Source of the DNA: Deltaproteobacteria bacterium
Lineage (GTDB): Bacteria > Desulfobacterota > Desulfofervidia > Desulfofervidales > DG-60
Direction: 5' to 3'
Length of the DNA stretch: 7,749 nucleotides
Assembly: GCA_021163945.1 (NCBI GenBank)
Contig: JAGGTC010000021.1
Location: forward strand, 1 to 7,749
Shown: in pieces, positions 1-5,633 of the stretch
How the letters are laid out: every line of letters starts with the position of its first letter
Numbering within the stretch: position 1 is the first letter of the stretch
The notes under the pieces: generated by a model
What the model was told of the DNA's origin: nothing
Databases searched by the model: none
What the model saw: the letters and a program-made list of their open reading frames with translations, nothing else
Translations under genes and position numbers: made by a program

Positions 1-1
1 T

Positions 2-97
2 GACCGTATAATTATTGCCCAAGCCCAGTTGGAAGGCTTACCTATTTTGACTTCCGATCCCCAAATTGCTAAATATAAAGTAGAGATAATCTGGTAA
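2..97 (+). CDS. VapC-like PIN-domain toxin, C-terminal end only (5' end outside window)
   Basis: The first 96 bases read as an open frame of 31 codons ending in TAA at 95-97. The peptide begins DRIIIAQAQLEG and ends in a Tyr-x-Val...Trp tail, with PILTSD in between. This is the usual C-terminal third of VapC-type PIN ribonucleases: the Asp before R-x-I-I-A-Q-A and the Asp of T-S-D are two of the conserved acidic residues that bind the catalytic metal. Such toxins cleave RNA and are normally paired with a small antitoxin encoded just upstream, which would lie outside this window. The gene is convergent with rmlA, 27 bases away. The C-terminus looks intact, so the truncation is only the window edge. 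The family call is fairly firm; toxicity and the presence of an antitoxin cannot be seen. Confidence 0.72.
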   Translation, partial: DRIIIAQAQLEGLPILTSDPQIAKYKVEIIW

Positions 98-112
98 AAT
101 TTTTTTTATCAG
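91..112. terminator. AT-rich hairpin between converging genes, possible weak terminator
   Basis: CTGGTAAAA (91-99) can pair with TTTTATCAG (104-112) around a TTTT loop, giving nine pairs including one G-T. It overlaps the stop codon of the PIN gene and lies 13 bases beyond the rmlA stop, where either gene would need to end transcription. It is poor in GC and has no clean T run after the stem on either strand, so a terminator role is only suggested by position. Confidence 0.25.
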
Positions 113-124
113 GAATTTAAGTTC

Positions 125-1192
125 TTATGGAATTTCAACTATGCTATCATCCCCAATCATTAGCTTTAATGCCTTTGGGGGGGTGGAGTTTTTGACAATT
201 CTAGAGTGTTTGCCAATAAGGGCATCCTCCAGGCGCTCAATATTGATTACCTCAACCCCATCTAGCAAGACGCAGTGCTCTAGGGAGGCATTAATAATCT
301 TTGATCTGTGGCCAATGCTTGTAAAAGGGCCAATAAATGAATTTTTAATCAGGACATCTTCCCCAATTACTACTGGCCCCCTTATCTGGCTATTTATTAC
401 ATGAGAGGAAGAAGGCAATACTACCCGCCCACTAATGACACTATTTTTGGTCTTTCCCTGAACATCCCGCTCAATCCACTTATCCAAAACAATGGTATTG
501 GCCTCAAGTAGATCATCCTTTTTTCCTGTATCTAGCCACCACTCTTTTAAGATATAACTTAAAACAGGGCAGTTCCAGTCTAGTAGCCTCTGAATGGCAT
601 CTGTGATCTCTAGCTCCCCCCTAAAGGAGGGCCTTATGTGTTCTATGGCCTCATGAATTTTAGAAGAAAACATGTAGATGCCCACCAGGGCCAGGTCAGA
701 GGGAGGTTGTTTTGGTTTTTCTATAAGACGTAGCACCTGTCCCAATTCATCTATCTCAGCTACACCAAAGCGAGAGGGGTCAGGGACCTTTTTTAACAAA
801 ATTAATGCATCTGGCATCTCTTTAAGGAATCTTTGATAAAATTGCCTCAGATCTGCACCAATGAGGTTATCGCCTAGATACATCAAAAATGGACTGTCTT
901 TTAAAAAAGACCTAGAGATCTTTACGGCATGGGCCAGGCCAGCCGGCTCTGGTTGCAGGATATAATCAATATTTGCCCCCCACTTGTTGGCATTCTCCAC
1001 TGCCTGTCTAACTGCCTCCCCTGTTTCTGGGGCAATGACAATGCCAATATCATCTATGCCAAGCCTTATGATATTCTCCAACACATAAAACAAAATGGGC
1101 TTATTGGCGATGGGCACAAGTTGTTTGGCACCAGTATGGGTAATTGGCCGTAAGCGAGTCCCCTTACCCCCACTTAAGACTAGGGCCTTCAT
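125..1192 (-). CDS. rmlA: Glucose-1-phosphate thymidylyltransferase, long form (RmlA/RfbA)
   Basis: 355 residues; makes dTDP-glucose and pyrophosphate from dTTP and glucose-1-phosphate, the first step towards dTDP-rhamnose, in the cytoplasm. The N-terminus carries the nucleotidyltransferase signature GGKGTRLRP (8-16) with KQLVPI (23-28). Further marks are YLGDNL (105-110, metal-binding Asp), FGVAE (142-146), EKP (158-160), ELEITDAI (193-200) and WWLDTG (218-223). From about residue 245 there are hexapeptide-like turns (VISGRV, IRGPVVIGED, IKNSFIGP), a left-handed beta-helix tail. That tail and the length mark the 'long form' of the family (E. coli RmlA is about 290 residues). It is the last gene of the operon. 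Its ATG overlaps the rmlD stop in ATGA, with AGGAG eight bases upstream. A different sugar-1-phosphate or nucleotide is possible for long-form enzymes, but the three neighbouring Rml genes argue for dTTP/glucose-1-phosphate. Confidence 0.93.
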   Translation of the reverse strand: MKALVLSGGKGTRLRPITHTGAKQLVPIANKPILFYVLENIIRLGIDDIGIVIAPETGEAVRQAVENANKWGANIDYILQPEPAGLAHAVKISRSFLKDSPFLMYLGDNLIGADLRQFYQRFLKEMPDALILLKKVPDPSRFGVAEIDELGQVLRLIEKPKQPPSDLALVGIYMFSSKIHEAIEHIRPSFRGELEITDAIQRLLDWNCPVLSYILKEWWLDTGKKDDLLEANTIVLDKWIERDVQGKTKNSVISGRVVLPSSSHVINSQIRGPVVIGEDVLIKNSFIGPFTSIGHRSKIINASLEHCVLLDGVEVINIERLEDALIGKHSRIVKNSTPPKALKLMIGDDSIVEIP

Positions 1193-2049
1193 TTAATCAA
1201 CTCCTTTTTTAAAATCTCTAATGCCTCATCTAGCCTATAAGGCCTTTTTTTCAAAATTTTTGAGGCCTTTGAGGTATCTAAGGATGAGTCCCTTGGCCTT
1301 TTGGCTATCCTTTTTAATTCGTCCATTTTTATTGGGATTATCAAATCTTTATCTAATTTAAATTTATTTGCAATCTCTAGGGCAAAATTGTAGGTTGAAA
1401 TCCTTGTTGCCCCAGCTAAATGAAATTTTCCAAAAAGTCTCCTCTCTGCTATCTCTAAAATCATCTCTGCCAAATTTGTATTTAATGTAGGGGTAATGTA
1501 TTGGTCCATAACAACCCTAACCTCTTCTTTTTCTTTGAGTTTATTTATAAGCCATAAGGCAAAATTGATCTTTCCCGTTGCTGGCCTTGCCCCATAGATA
1601 ACACAGGTCCTTACTACGCAATCACAATAATCCTCTCCAAGTAATTTGGTATATCCATAATAGTTTATGGGGTTAGGTCTATCCTCTTCCACATACATTC
1701 CCTTTTCCCCAGAAAAGACATAGTCTGTTGAGATATAGATAAAGAAGGAATTTAACTGTCTAGCAATTTTGGCAAGCCCCTTTGTCCCTTCAAAATTTAT
1801 TTTATAGGCCAACCCTTTATCACTCTCGCATTTATCAACATTTGTAAGTGCCGCTGTGTGGATTATGACATCTGGCTTTATTTGAGAGATGATATCAAAA
1901 TTGTTTTGTGTAAGGTCTAATTTAAAGGGATTACCAAATTGAGGCACATTATGGCAATATCCAGAATATACCTGATGATTTTCTTCAGTAGCAATTTCAC
2001 AGATCTTTCCTCCTAATAGGCCACTTCCGCCTGTAACCAAAATCTTCAT
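1189..2049 (-). CDS. rmlD: dTDP-4-dehydrorhamnose reductase (RmlD/RfbD)
   Basis: 286 residues from the chosen start; reduces dTDP-4-dehydro-L-rhamnose to dTDP-L-rhamnose with NAD(P)H, the final step of the pathway. It is an extended short-chain dehydrogenase: the nucleotide loop GGSGLLGG is at 7-14, STDYVFSG at 107-114 holds the catalytic Thr/Ser, and Y131-G-Y-T-K135 is the Tyr-x-x-x-Lys pair. Residues such as HTAALTNVDKCE (64-75) are typical of RmlD. An in-frame ATG at 2067 would add six residues, but it has no ribosome site. The ATG at 2049 is preceded by GAGGTGG and overlaps the rmlB stop by one base (TAATG), and the protein then begins MKILVTGG as the family does. The 3' end overlaps rmlA by four bases, so the two are probably translationally coupled. 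Confidence 0.93.
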   Translation of the reverse strand: MKILVTGGSGLLGGKICEIATEENHQVYSGYCHNVPQFGNPFKLDLTQNNFDIISQIKPDVIIHTAALTNVDKCESDKGLAYKINFEGTKGLAKIARQLNSFFIYISTDYVFSGEKGMYVEEDRPNPINYYGYTKLLGEDYCDCVVRTCVIYGARPATGKINFALWLINKLKEKEEVRVVMDQYITPTLNTNLAEMILEIAERRLFGKFHLAGATRISTYNFALEIANKFKLDKDLIIPIKMDELKRIAKRPRDSSLDTSKASKILKKRPYRLDEALEILKKELIK

Positions 2050-3029
2050 TACCACCTCAATTTCCATGGGGTCATATGTAAGACCCTCTCATCAGCCAGG
2101 GGCCTCCACCACCACTCATTTTCAAGGTACCACTCTACTGTCCTCTTTATTCCTTCCTCAAAATTATATTTTGGTTCCCAACCCAATCCCCTAATTTTTT
2201 CAGAATCAAGGCTATACCTGATATCATGCCCTGGTCTGTCCTCAACAAATTCTATCAAATCCTCATCCTTTTTCATAATCTCAAGAATTTTTTTAACAAC
2301 CTCTATATTGGTCTTTTCCTCACCACTTGATATGTTATATATTCCCCCTCTTTTCCCTTTATCTATAAGTAATTCTATTGCCCTGCAGTGGTCTTCAACA
2401 TAGATCCAGTCCCTTACATTTTTACCACTCCCATAAAGGGGCACCTTCATATCCATCAAGGACCTAATAATAGTTTTGGGAATAAATTTTTCTGGGAATT
2501 GATATGCGCCATAATTATTCGTGCACCTTGTAATTAAGGCATCTATTTTGTATGTCCTTACATAGGCCAAAACAAACATATCTGAGGAGGCCTTGCTTGC
2601 GGCATAAGGCGATGAGGGCCATAGTCTATCATCTTCCTTAAATGACCCCTCTTTAATATCACCATATACCTCATCTGTGCTTATATGAATTAGTTTTATA
2701 TCTTGATTATTCTCCCTTATTGCCCTTAAAATTATACACGTTCCCATGACATTGCTTTGAATAAAGTTAAAAGGGTCTGATATACTTCTGTCAACATGTG
2801 TTTCAGCGGCAAAATTTACTATAACATCTACCTTCTTAACAAGTTTGGCCATCAATTCATAATCACAGATATCTCCTAAGATAAATTCATAGTCTAAGTC
2901 CCTTAGGTTATCTAAATTAGAACCAAGTTTCATAGCATCTACCACATATACTTTATCGGCCTTATCAATCATATATCTTACAAAGTTGCTTCCGATAAAA
3001 CCCAAACCACCTGTAACAAGGATGCGCAT
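2049..3029 (-). CDS. rmlB: dTDP-glucose 4,6-dehydratase (RmlB/RfbB)
   Basis: 326 residues; converts dTDP-glucose to dTDP-4-keto-6-deoxyglucose with a tightly bound NAD+. GGLGFIGS (7-14) is the Rossmann loop, followed by Asp31, which would bind the NAD ribose. STDEVYGD (117-124) gives the Thr-Asp-Glu catalytic group and YAASK (142-146) the Tyr/Lys pair. Also recognisable are NFAAETHVDRS (72-82), TRCTNNYG and RDWIYVEDHC, all standard for RmlB. The tail, rich in Trp (ENEWWWRPL, ending PWKLRW), is common in shorter RmlB proteins of about 320-330 residues. The ATG overlaps the rmlC stop by one base (TGATG) and has AGGAG eight bases ahead. The stop likewise overlaps rmlD. No key residue is missing. 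Confidence 0.96.
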   Translation of the reverse strand: MRILVTGGLGFIGSNFVRYMIDKADKVYVVDAMKLGSNLDNLRDLDYEFILGDICDYELMAKLVKKVDVIVNFAAETHVDRSISDPFNFIQSNVMGTCIILRAIRENNQDIKLIHISTDEVYGDIKEGSFKEDDRLWPSSPYAASKASSDMFVLAYVRTYKIDALITRCTNNYGAYQFPEKFIPKTIIRSLMDMKVPLYGSGKNVRDWIYVEDHCRAIELLIDKGKRGGIYNISSGEEKTNIEVVKKILEIMKKDEDLIEFVEDRPGHDIRYSLDSEKIRGLGWEPKYNFEEGIKRTVEWYLENEWWWRPLADERVLHMTPWKLRW

Positions 3030-3595
3030 CAGTCTTCTCCTAAATAGGAAAAATTATTATCAGCCCTCTCTAAGGTTGGCCATTTGCTGTCCCTTTCTGA
3101 GATGATAGGCCGCTTTACTGGCCAATCTATGTTTAGGCTAGGGTCATTCCAGATAATGCCTGCCTCATGTCCTGGTGAATAAAAGTCTGATACCTTATAG
3201 ATTATCTCAGTATCATCTGCTAGGGTACAGGCCCCATGGGCAAACCCCTTTGGAATATAGATCATGTACTTATTTTCCTCTGATAGTATAACACTAACCC
3301 ACTTGCCATATGTAGGGGAGCCCTTTCTTATATCCACAGCCACATCAAATACAGCCCCTTTTACAACCCTTACAAGCTTGGCCTGTGCCTTTGGATTAAG
3401 TTGATAGTGTAGGCCCCTTAAGACCCCCTTCTTGGACCTTGAGTGATTATCCTGTACCCACTCCTCTCTAATCCCAAATCTTTCAAAGTCAGACCTTTTG
3501 AAGGTCTCCATAAAAAAACCCCTTTCGTCTCCAAACACCTTTGGTTTTATTAAGACAATTTCAGGGATTTGAAGCCTTTGGAAATCAAATGGCAT
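3029..3595 (-). CDS. rmlC: dTDP-4-dehydrorhamnose 3,5-epimerase (RmlC/RfbC)
   Basis: 188 residues, the usual length; epimerises dTDP-4-keto-6-deoxyglucose at C3 and C5, between the RmlB and RmlD steps. It is a cupin-fold enzyme: FGDERGFFMETF (21-32), QDNHSRS (48-54), RGLHYQ (60-65), the YIPKGFAHG block (113-121) and IIYK (131-134) are family hallmarks. By family knowledge His63 is the catalytic base, with Tyr133 as proposed acid and Asp169 (ISERD) supporting the His; all three are present. It is the first gene of the operon. Its ribosome site is weak (GAGA about eight bases ahead of ATG). The 5' untranslated leader would be about 25 bases if the promoter at 3627-3655 is right. Confidence 0.96.
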   Translation of the reverse strand: MPFDFQRLQIPEIVLIKPKVFGDERGFFMETFKRSDFERFGIREEWVQDNHSRSKKGVLRGLHYQLNPKAQAKLVRVVKGAVFDVAVDIRKGSPTYGKWVSVILSEENKYMIYIPKGFAHGACTLADDTEIIYKVSDFYSPGHEAGIIWNDPSLNIDWPVKRPIISERDSKWPTLERADNNFSYLGED

Positions 3596-3626
3596 TATTT
3601 TATCTCGTATCGGTTTCTAAGCTGAT

Positions 3627-3655
3627 AATTTATTTTTCTTAAAAAGCCTTGTCAA
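3627..3655 (-). promoter_or_regulatory. Predicted sigma70-type promoter of the rmlCBDA operon
   Basis: Read on the minus strand, a perfect TTGACA (-35) lies at 3655-3650, followed after 17 bases by TAAATT (-10, four of six consensus bases) at 3632-3627. The start of transcription would be near 3620, about 25 bases before the rmlC ATG. The -35 sits inside the near-palindrome AAGGCCTTGACAAGGCTT (3643-3660), which could be an operator overlapping the promoter. The position just upstream of a four-gene operon supports the call; the -10 is mediocre. Confidence 0.5.
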
Positions 3656-3660
3656 GGCCT
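3643..3660. promoter_or_regulatory. Near-palindrome over the rml -35 box (possible operator)
   Basis: AAGCCTTGTCAAGGCCTT folds as a perfect GCCTT/AAGGC stem that continues outward past one mismatch. It lies in the 89-base gap between the divergent rmlC and HEPN genes and contains the -35 hexamer. Runs of T or A follow on both sides, so it also resembles a short bidirectional terminator, but no transcript should end here on either strand. That makes a protein-binding site the more sensible reading. No regulator is encoded in the window. Confidence 0.3.
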
Positions 3661-3684
3661 TATTTTTTTTCTATCTTTTACAAG

Positions 3685-3886
3685 ATGCCTACAAGGTACA
3701 AGGATTGGCTAAGGCAGGCAAAAAGGGATTTGCAGCATTCAAGGCATGCCCTATATTCCTTCTCGCTATCCCAATTTTCATCCTTTAGGAGCTCCTTTGG
3801 ATTATTACACAAAAGCAGAGGCAGAGAGGGCAATTGAATATGCAGGAGAGATTATCTCCTTTTGTGAGAATAAATTACTTCAATAA
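3685..3886 (+). pseudogene. HEPN-domain toxin gene with an internal, frame-shifting deletion
   Basis: From the ATG at 3685 the frame starts MPTRYKDWLRQAKRDLQHSR, the typical first helix of HEPN proteins paired with MNT nucleotidyltransferases. After about codon 23 (near 3753) the similarity stops. In the next frame, from 3752, it resumes with YIPSRYPNFHPLGAPLDYYT and the helix EAERAIEYAGEIISF, ending in TAA at 3884-3886; this is the normal HEPN C-terminus. By comparison with the usual length of about 130 residues, some 60-65 codons are gone, including the helix around the W-A-C-F-x-A-Q-Q-A-A-E-K-A-L-K block and the R-x4-6-H RNase motif. The deletion is not a multiple of three, so the product would be a 50-residue peptide stopping at 3837. 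The ATG has no visible Shine-Dalgarno. It should no longer be a functional ribonuclease. Confidence 0.75.
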
Positions 3887-4196
3887 AGAAGCAGTAGAAA
3901 AAGCCCTTAAGAAATATCTTAAGGAGTTAGAGGAGGGACATCCTGAAATAAAGAAGGTGATCCTCTTTGGCTCTTTTGTTCGTGGAGAAAGTGTGCCTGG
4001 GAGCGATATAGATTTATTAATAATATTGCGAGAATCAAAGTACCCTTTCTTAGAAAGGATACCACACTATCTTCCTTCAAAGTTTCCTGTAGGGGTTGAT
4101 GTATTTCCCTATACTGAGGAAGAGATAGAAAAGATGAAGGCTGAAGGCAATTTTTTCATAAAAAAGGCCTTAGAGGAAGGAAAGGAGGTTTTATAG
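3834..4196 (+). CDS. MNT-type minimal nucleotidyltransferase, MntA-like antitoxin of a HEPN/MNT pair
   Basis: 120 residues from a TTG at 3834. The polymerase-beta fold signature G46-S47-x10-D58-x-D60 (FGSFVRG...GSDIDLLIIL) is complete, and Asp89 in GVDVFPYT is the likely third metal ligand, so the enzyme looks active. In characterised HEPN/MNT systems such a protein blocks the HEPN RNase by adding AMP units to one of its tyrosines. The start is uncertain: TTG 3834, ATG 3840 and GTG 3864 are all in frame, and the family similarity begins only at RINYFNKEAVE, right after the GTG. The gene would have overlapped the original HEPN stop by 23-53 bases. With the HEPN partner gutted, this gene is an orphan that has kept an undamaged catalytic site. 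It may be recently orphaned or may act on another target. Confidence 0.82.
   Translation: MNMQERLSPFVRINYFNKEAVEKALKKYLKELEEGHPEIKKVILFGSFVRGESVPGSDIDLLIILRESKYPFLERIPHYLPSKFPVGVDVFPYTEEEIEKMKAEGNFFIKKALEEGKEVL
3844..3860 (+). promoter_or_regulatory. Hairpin that could bury a Shine-Dalgarno sequence at the MNT start
   Basis: AGGAGA (3844-3849) can pair perfectly with TCTCCT (3855-3860) across a GATTA loop. The left arm holds a consensus ribosome site and the stem ends three bases before the GTG at 3864, one candidate start of the MNT gene. If that GTG is used, folding would hide the site. Upstream translation through the intact HEPN gene would open it, a common coupling device. The spacing of about 15 bases from GGAG to GTG is long, so the role is speculative. 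Confidence 0.25.
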
Positions 4197-4215
4197 AAGA
4201 GAATGTATAAGGTTT

Positions 4216-4232
4216 AAGGCCTTATTTATCTT
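4216..4232 (+). promoter_or_regulatory. Leader element shared with the HEPN gene (palindrome plus TATCTT)
   Basis: AAGGCCTTATTT at 4216-4227 is identical to 3654-3665. In both places TATCTT follows (4227-4232 and 3672-3677) and a gene starting ATGCCTA begins five or seven bases later. Neither gene has a Shine-Dalgarno. TATCTT at that distance could be a -10 hexamer for a leaderless or nearly leaderless transcript. The core TAAGGCCTTA is a perfect palindrome. ATAAGG (4207-4212) can also pair with CCTTAT (4220-4225), which might instead end the MNT transcript. Confidence 0.3.
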
Positions 4233-4237
4233 TAATT

Positions 4238-4453
4238 ATGCCTATCAAAAAATATAAAGACATTAAGCAGGCTGAGAGGGATCAGTGGGTTTTTTCCCCT
4301 GATGATTTATATTTTAAAAGGGCATTTGGACTCCTTAGGAGCTCTCTCCTTAAGAAGATAGTAAGAAATTTCCCTAGGGGTGTTTTTAAGTATAAGAGCA
4401 TTGAAGATGCACAAAAGGATATTTTTAATAATTTAATAAAAAAAGGAGACTAA
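4238..4453 (+). CDS. Small uncharacterised protein, probable partner of an AbiEii-like nucleotidyltransferase
   Basis: 71 residues, lysine-rich, cytoplasmic, with no signal or membrane segment. It matches my memory of a family of short proteins that start M-P-x-[KR]-x-[YH]-[KR]-[DS]-[IV], carry a Trp near residue 17, and end with F-P-x-G-V-x-[KR]-[YFH]-[KR]-S-I-E-[DE]-A. Such proteins are often encoded directly before AbiEii-like or DUF6036-like nucleotidyltransferases. Here FPRGVFKYKSIEDAQKD (45-61) fits well. The motif K-Y-K-[DS]-I-x-x-A-x-[RK]-D occurs twice, at 5-15 and 51-61. The ATG has no clear ribosome site. An antitoxin-like role is an inference from gene order only. The expected downstream partner appears here only as scraps. 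The family match comes from recall, not a search. Confidence 0.6.
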   Translation: MPIKKYKDIKQAERDQWVFSPDDLYFKRAFGLLRSSLLKKIVRNFPRGVFKYKSIEDAQKDIFNNLIKKGD

Positions 4454-4536
4454 CCTGGATCTAGACGAGATCTTTCTTAAGATATGCAATGCATCTAGAA
4501 TTTCTTAGGGAAAAATTAAGGCAAAAGAGAGGGTGA
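4452..4536 (+). pseudogene. Possible internally deleted remnant of an AbiEii-like nucleotidyltransferase
   Basis: Directly after the 71-residue gene, behind GGAG at 4445-4448, one frame reads NLDLDEIFLKICNA (4452-4493) before a TAG at 4506. This resembles the N-terminus of AbiEii-like nucleotidyltransferases (L-D-E-I-F-x-x-L-x-x). In the next frame, 4489-4536 reads HLEFLREKLRQKRG then TGA, similar to the usual C-terminal tail (D-L-E-x-x-F-L-x-x-L-L). No nucleotidyltransferase core (GG...DxD) is present between them, so the middle would be lost with a frame change, just as in the HEPN gene. The expected ATG is CTG at 4455. The pieces are short, and the call rests mainly on gene order and the two partial matches. 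Confidence 0.35.
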
Positions 4537-5633
4537 GGACAGCAATCGTTCATGACTGGCTTGTTACCTTGGCAGGGGCAGAAAGGGTATTAGAGGCCAT
4601 CTATGAGATCTATCCCTCACCCATATTTACCCTTGTTGCCGACAGGAAAGCACTTAAAGACTCTATATTTAGGGATGCAAGGATCCATACCTCTTTTATC
4701 CAAAGGTTTCCAAAGGCAAAAGAGAAATACAGAAACTATTTACCCCTTTTCCCCTTGGCCATTGAGCAATTTGACCTCTCTGATTATGACCTCATCATCT
4801 CAAGCTCTTATGCAGTGGCAAAGGGGGTAATTACCAATTCAAACCAGGTCCATATATGCTATTGTCATACACCAATACGGTATGCCTGGGATATGTATCA
4901 CCTCTATTTAAGGCAGAGCGGTTTAGACAAAAAGATAATAAAGGGGCTTATAGCCAAGATTATATTGCACTATATGAGGCTTTGGGACTATGCAACATCA
5001 AACAGGGTGGATTATTTTTTGGCAAACTCTAAATATACAGCAAGGAGGATAAAAAGGGTCTATGGGAGGGATGCCACTGTGATCTATCCCCCAGTAGAGG
5101 TAGATAGGTTTGAGGTAAATACAAAAAAAGAGGATTTTTACCTTACTGTCTCAAGGATAGTCCCCTATAAGAGGGTAGATATCATCATAGATGCCTTCTC
5201 TCAGATAAAGGATAGGAGATTAATAGTGATAGGGGATGGCCCAGATCTAAAGAAGATTAAGGGCAGGGCAAATAAAAATATTGAGTTTTTGGGTAGGCAG
5301 CCATTTGATATAGTAAAGGACTATATGCGGAGGGCAAGGGCCCTTGTCTTTTGCGCTGAGGAGGAGTTTGGCATCGTCCCAGTTGAGGCCCAGGCCTGTG
5401 GTACGCCTGTGATTGCCCTTGGAAGGGGTGGGGTTAGGGAGACGGTTATAGAGAATAAGACAGGTATATTTTTTTATGGGCAGAGTCCAAAAGACATTAT
5501 AGAAGCAATCAAGGCCTTTGAAAGGAAAGAGGATAGGTTTGACCCTTATGAGATAAGGAAAAATGTAGAATTTTTTAGCAAAAAAAGGTTTAAAAGGGAA
5601 CTTAAAGAGTTTATAGAAAAGATTTATCTATGA
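4533..5633 (+). CDS. GT4-family glycosyltransferase, WbaZ-like (probable mannosyl/hexosyl transferase)
   Basis: 366 residues of GT-B fold; cytoplasmic or membrane-associated, moving a sugar from a nucleotide donor to a lipid-linked or polysaccharide acceptor. The N-terminal acceptor half opens AIVHDWLVTLAGAERVLEAI, with the glycine-rich GAER at 15-18. The YCHTPIRYAWDMY block (110-122) is distinctive of the WbaZ-like branch of GT4. In the donor half, TVSRIVPYKRVD (205-216) supplies the basic residues for the donor phosphates, IGDGPDLKKI follows, and E277-x7-E285 in EEFGIVPVEAQACGTPVIA is the retaining GT4 motif. The GTG start is the first in-frame start after a TAG at 4506; its ribosome site is weak. 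It lies on the strand opposite the rml operon, so it is co-functional rather than co-transcribed. The exact sugar cannot be read; O-antigen or exopolysaccharide assembly is the natural context. Confidence 0.88.
   Translation: MRTAIVHDWLVTLAGAERVLEAIYEIYPSPIFTLVADRKALKDSIFRDARIHTSFIQRFPKAKEKYRNYLPLFPLAIEQFDLSDYDLIISSSYAVAKGVITNSNQVHICYCHTPIRYAWDMYHLYLRQSGLDKKIIKGLIAKIILHYMRLWDYATSNRVDYFLANSKYTARRIKRVYGRDATVIYPPVEVDRFEVNTKKEDFYLTVSRIVPYKRVDIIIDAFSQIKDRRLIVIGDGPDLKKIKGRANKNIEFLGRQPFDIVKDYMRRARALVFCAEEEFGIVPVEAQACGTPVIALGRGGVRETVIENKTGIFFYGQSPKDIIEAIKAFERKEDRFDPYEIRKNVEFFSKKRFKRELKEFIEKIYL

Noticed and set aside
141..404. Open frame of 87 codons on the plus strand opposite rmlA
   Set aside because: It lies wholly within the beta-helix part of rmlA on the other strand, has no ribosome site and its product resembles nothing; a shadow of rmlA.
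929..1153. Open frame of 74 codons on the plus strand opposite the rmlA N-terminus
   Set aside because: It is antisense to the conserved nucleotidyltransferase signature, with no independent support.
2050..2067. Longer rmlD start at 2067 adding six residues
   Set aside because: No ribosome site precedes it and it would reach further into rmlB; the ATG at 2049 has GAGGTGG and gives the normal family N-terminus.
3640..3670. Hairpin with T run on the plus strand as a rho-independent terminator
   Set aside because: No plus-strand gene lies upstream to be terminated; the stem is short with a mismatch, and the divergent promoter position fits an operator better.
4401..4429. TTGAAG, 17 bases, TTTAAT as a promoter for the glycosyltransferase
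   Set aside because: The match is fair, but it lies in AT-rich coding sequence of the small gene where such matches are frequent; not enough to call.
4603..4830. Open frame of 75 codons inside the glycosyltransferase gene
   Set aside because: It is out of frame within a well-matched GT4 domain and its sequence is meaningless as a protein.
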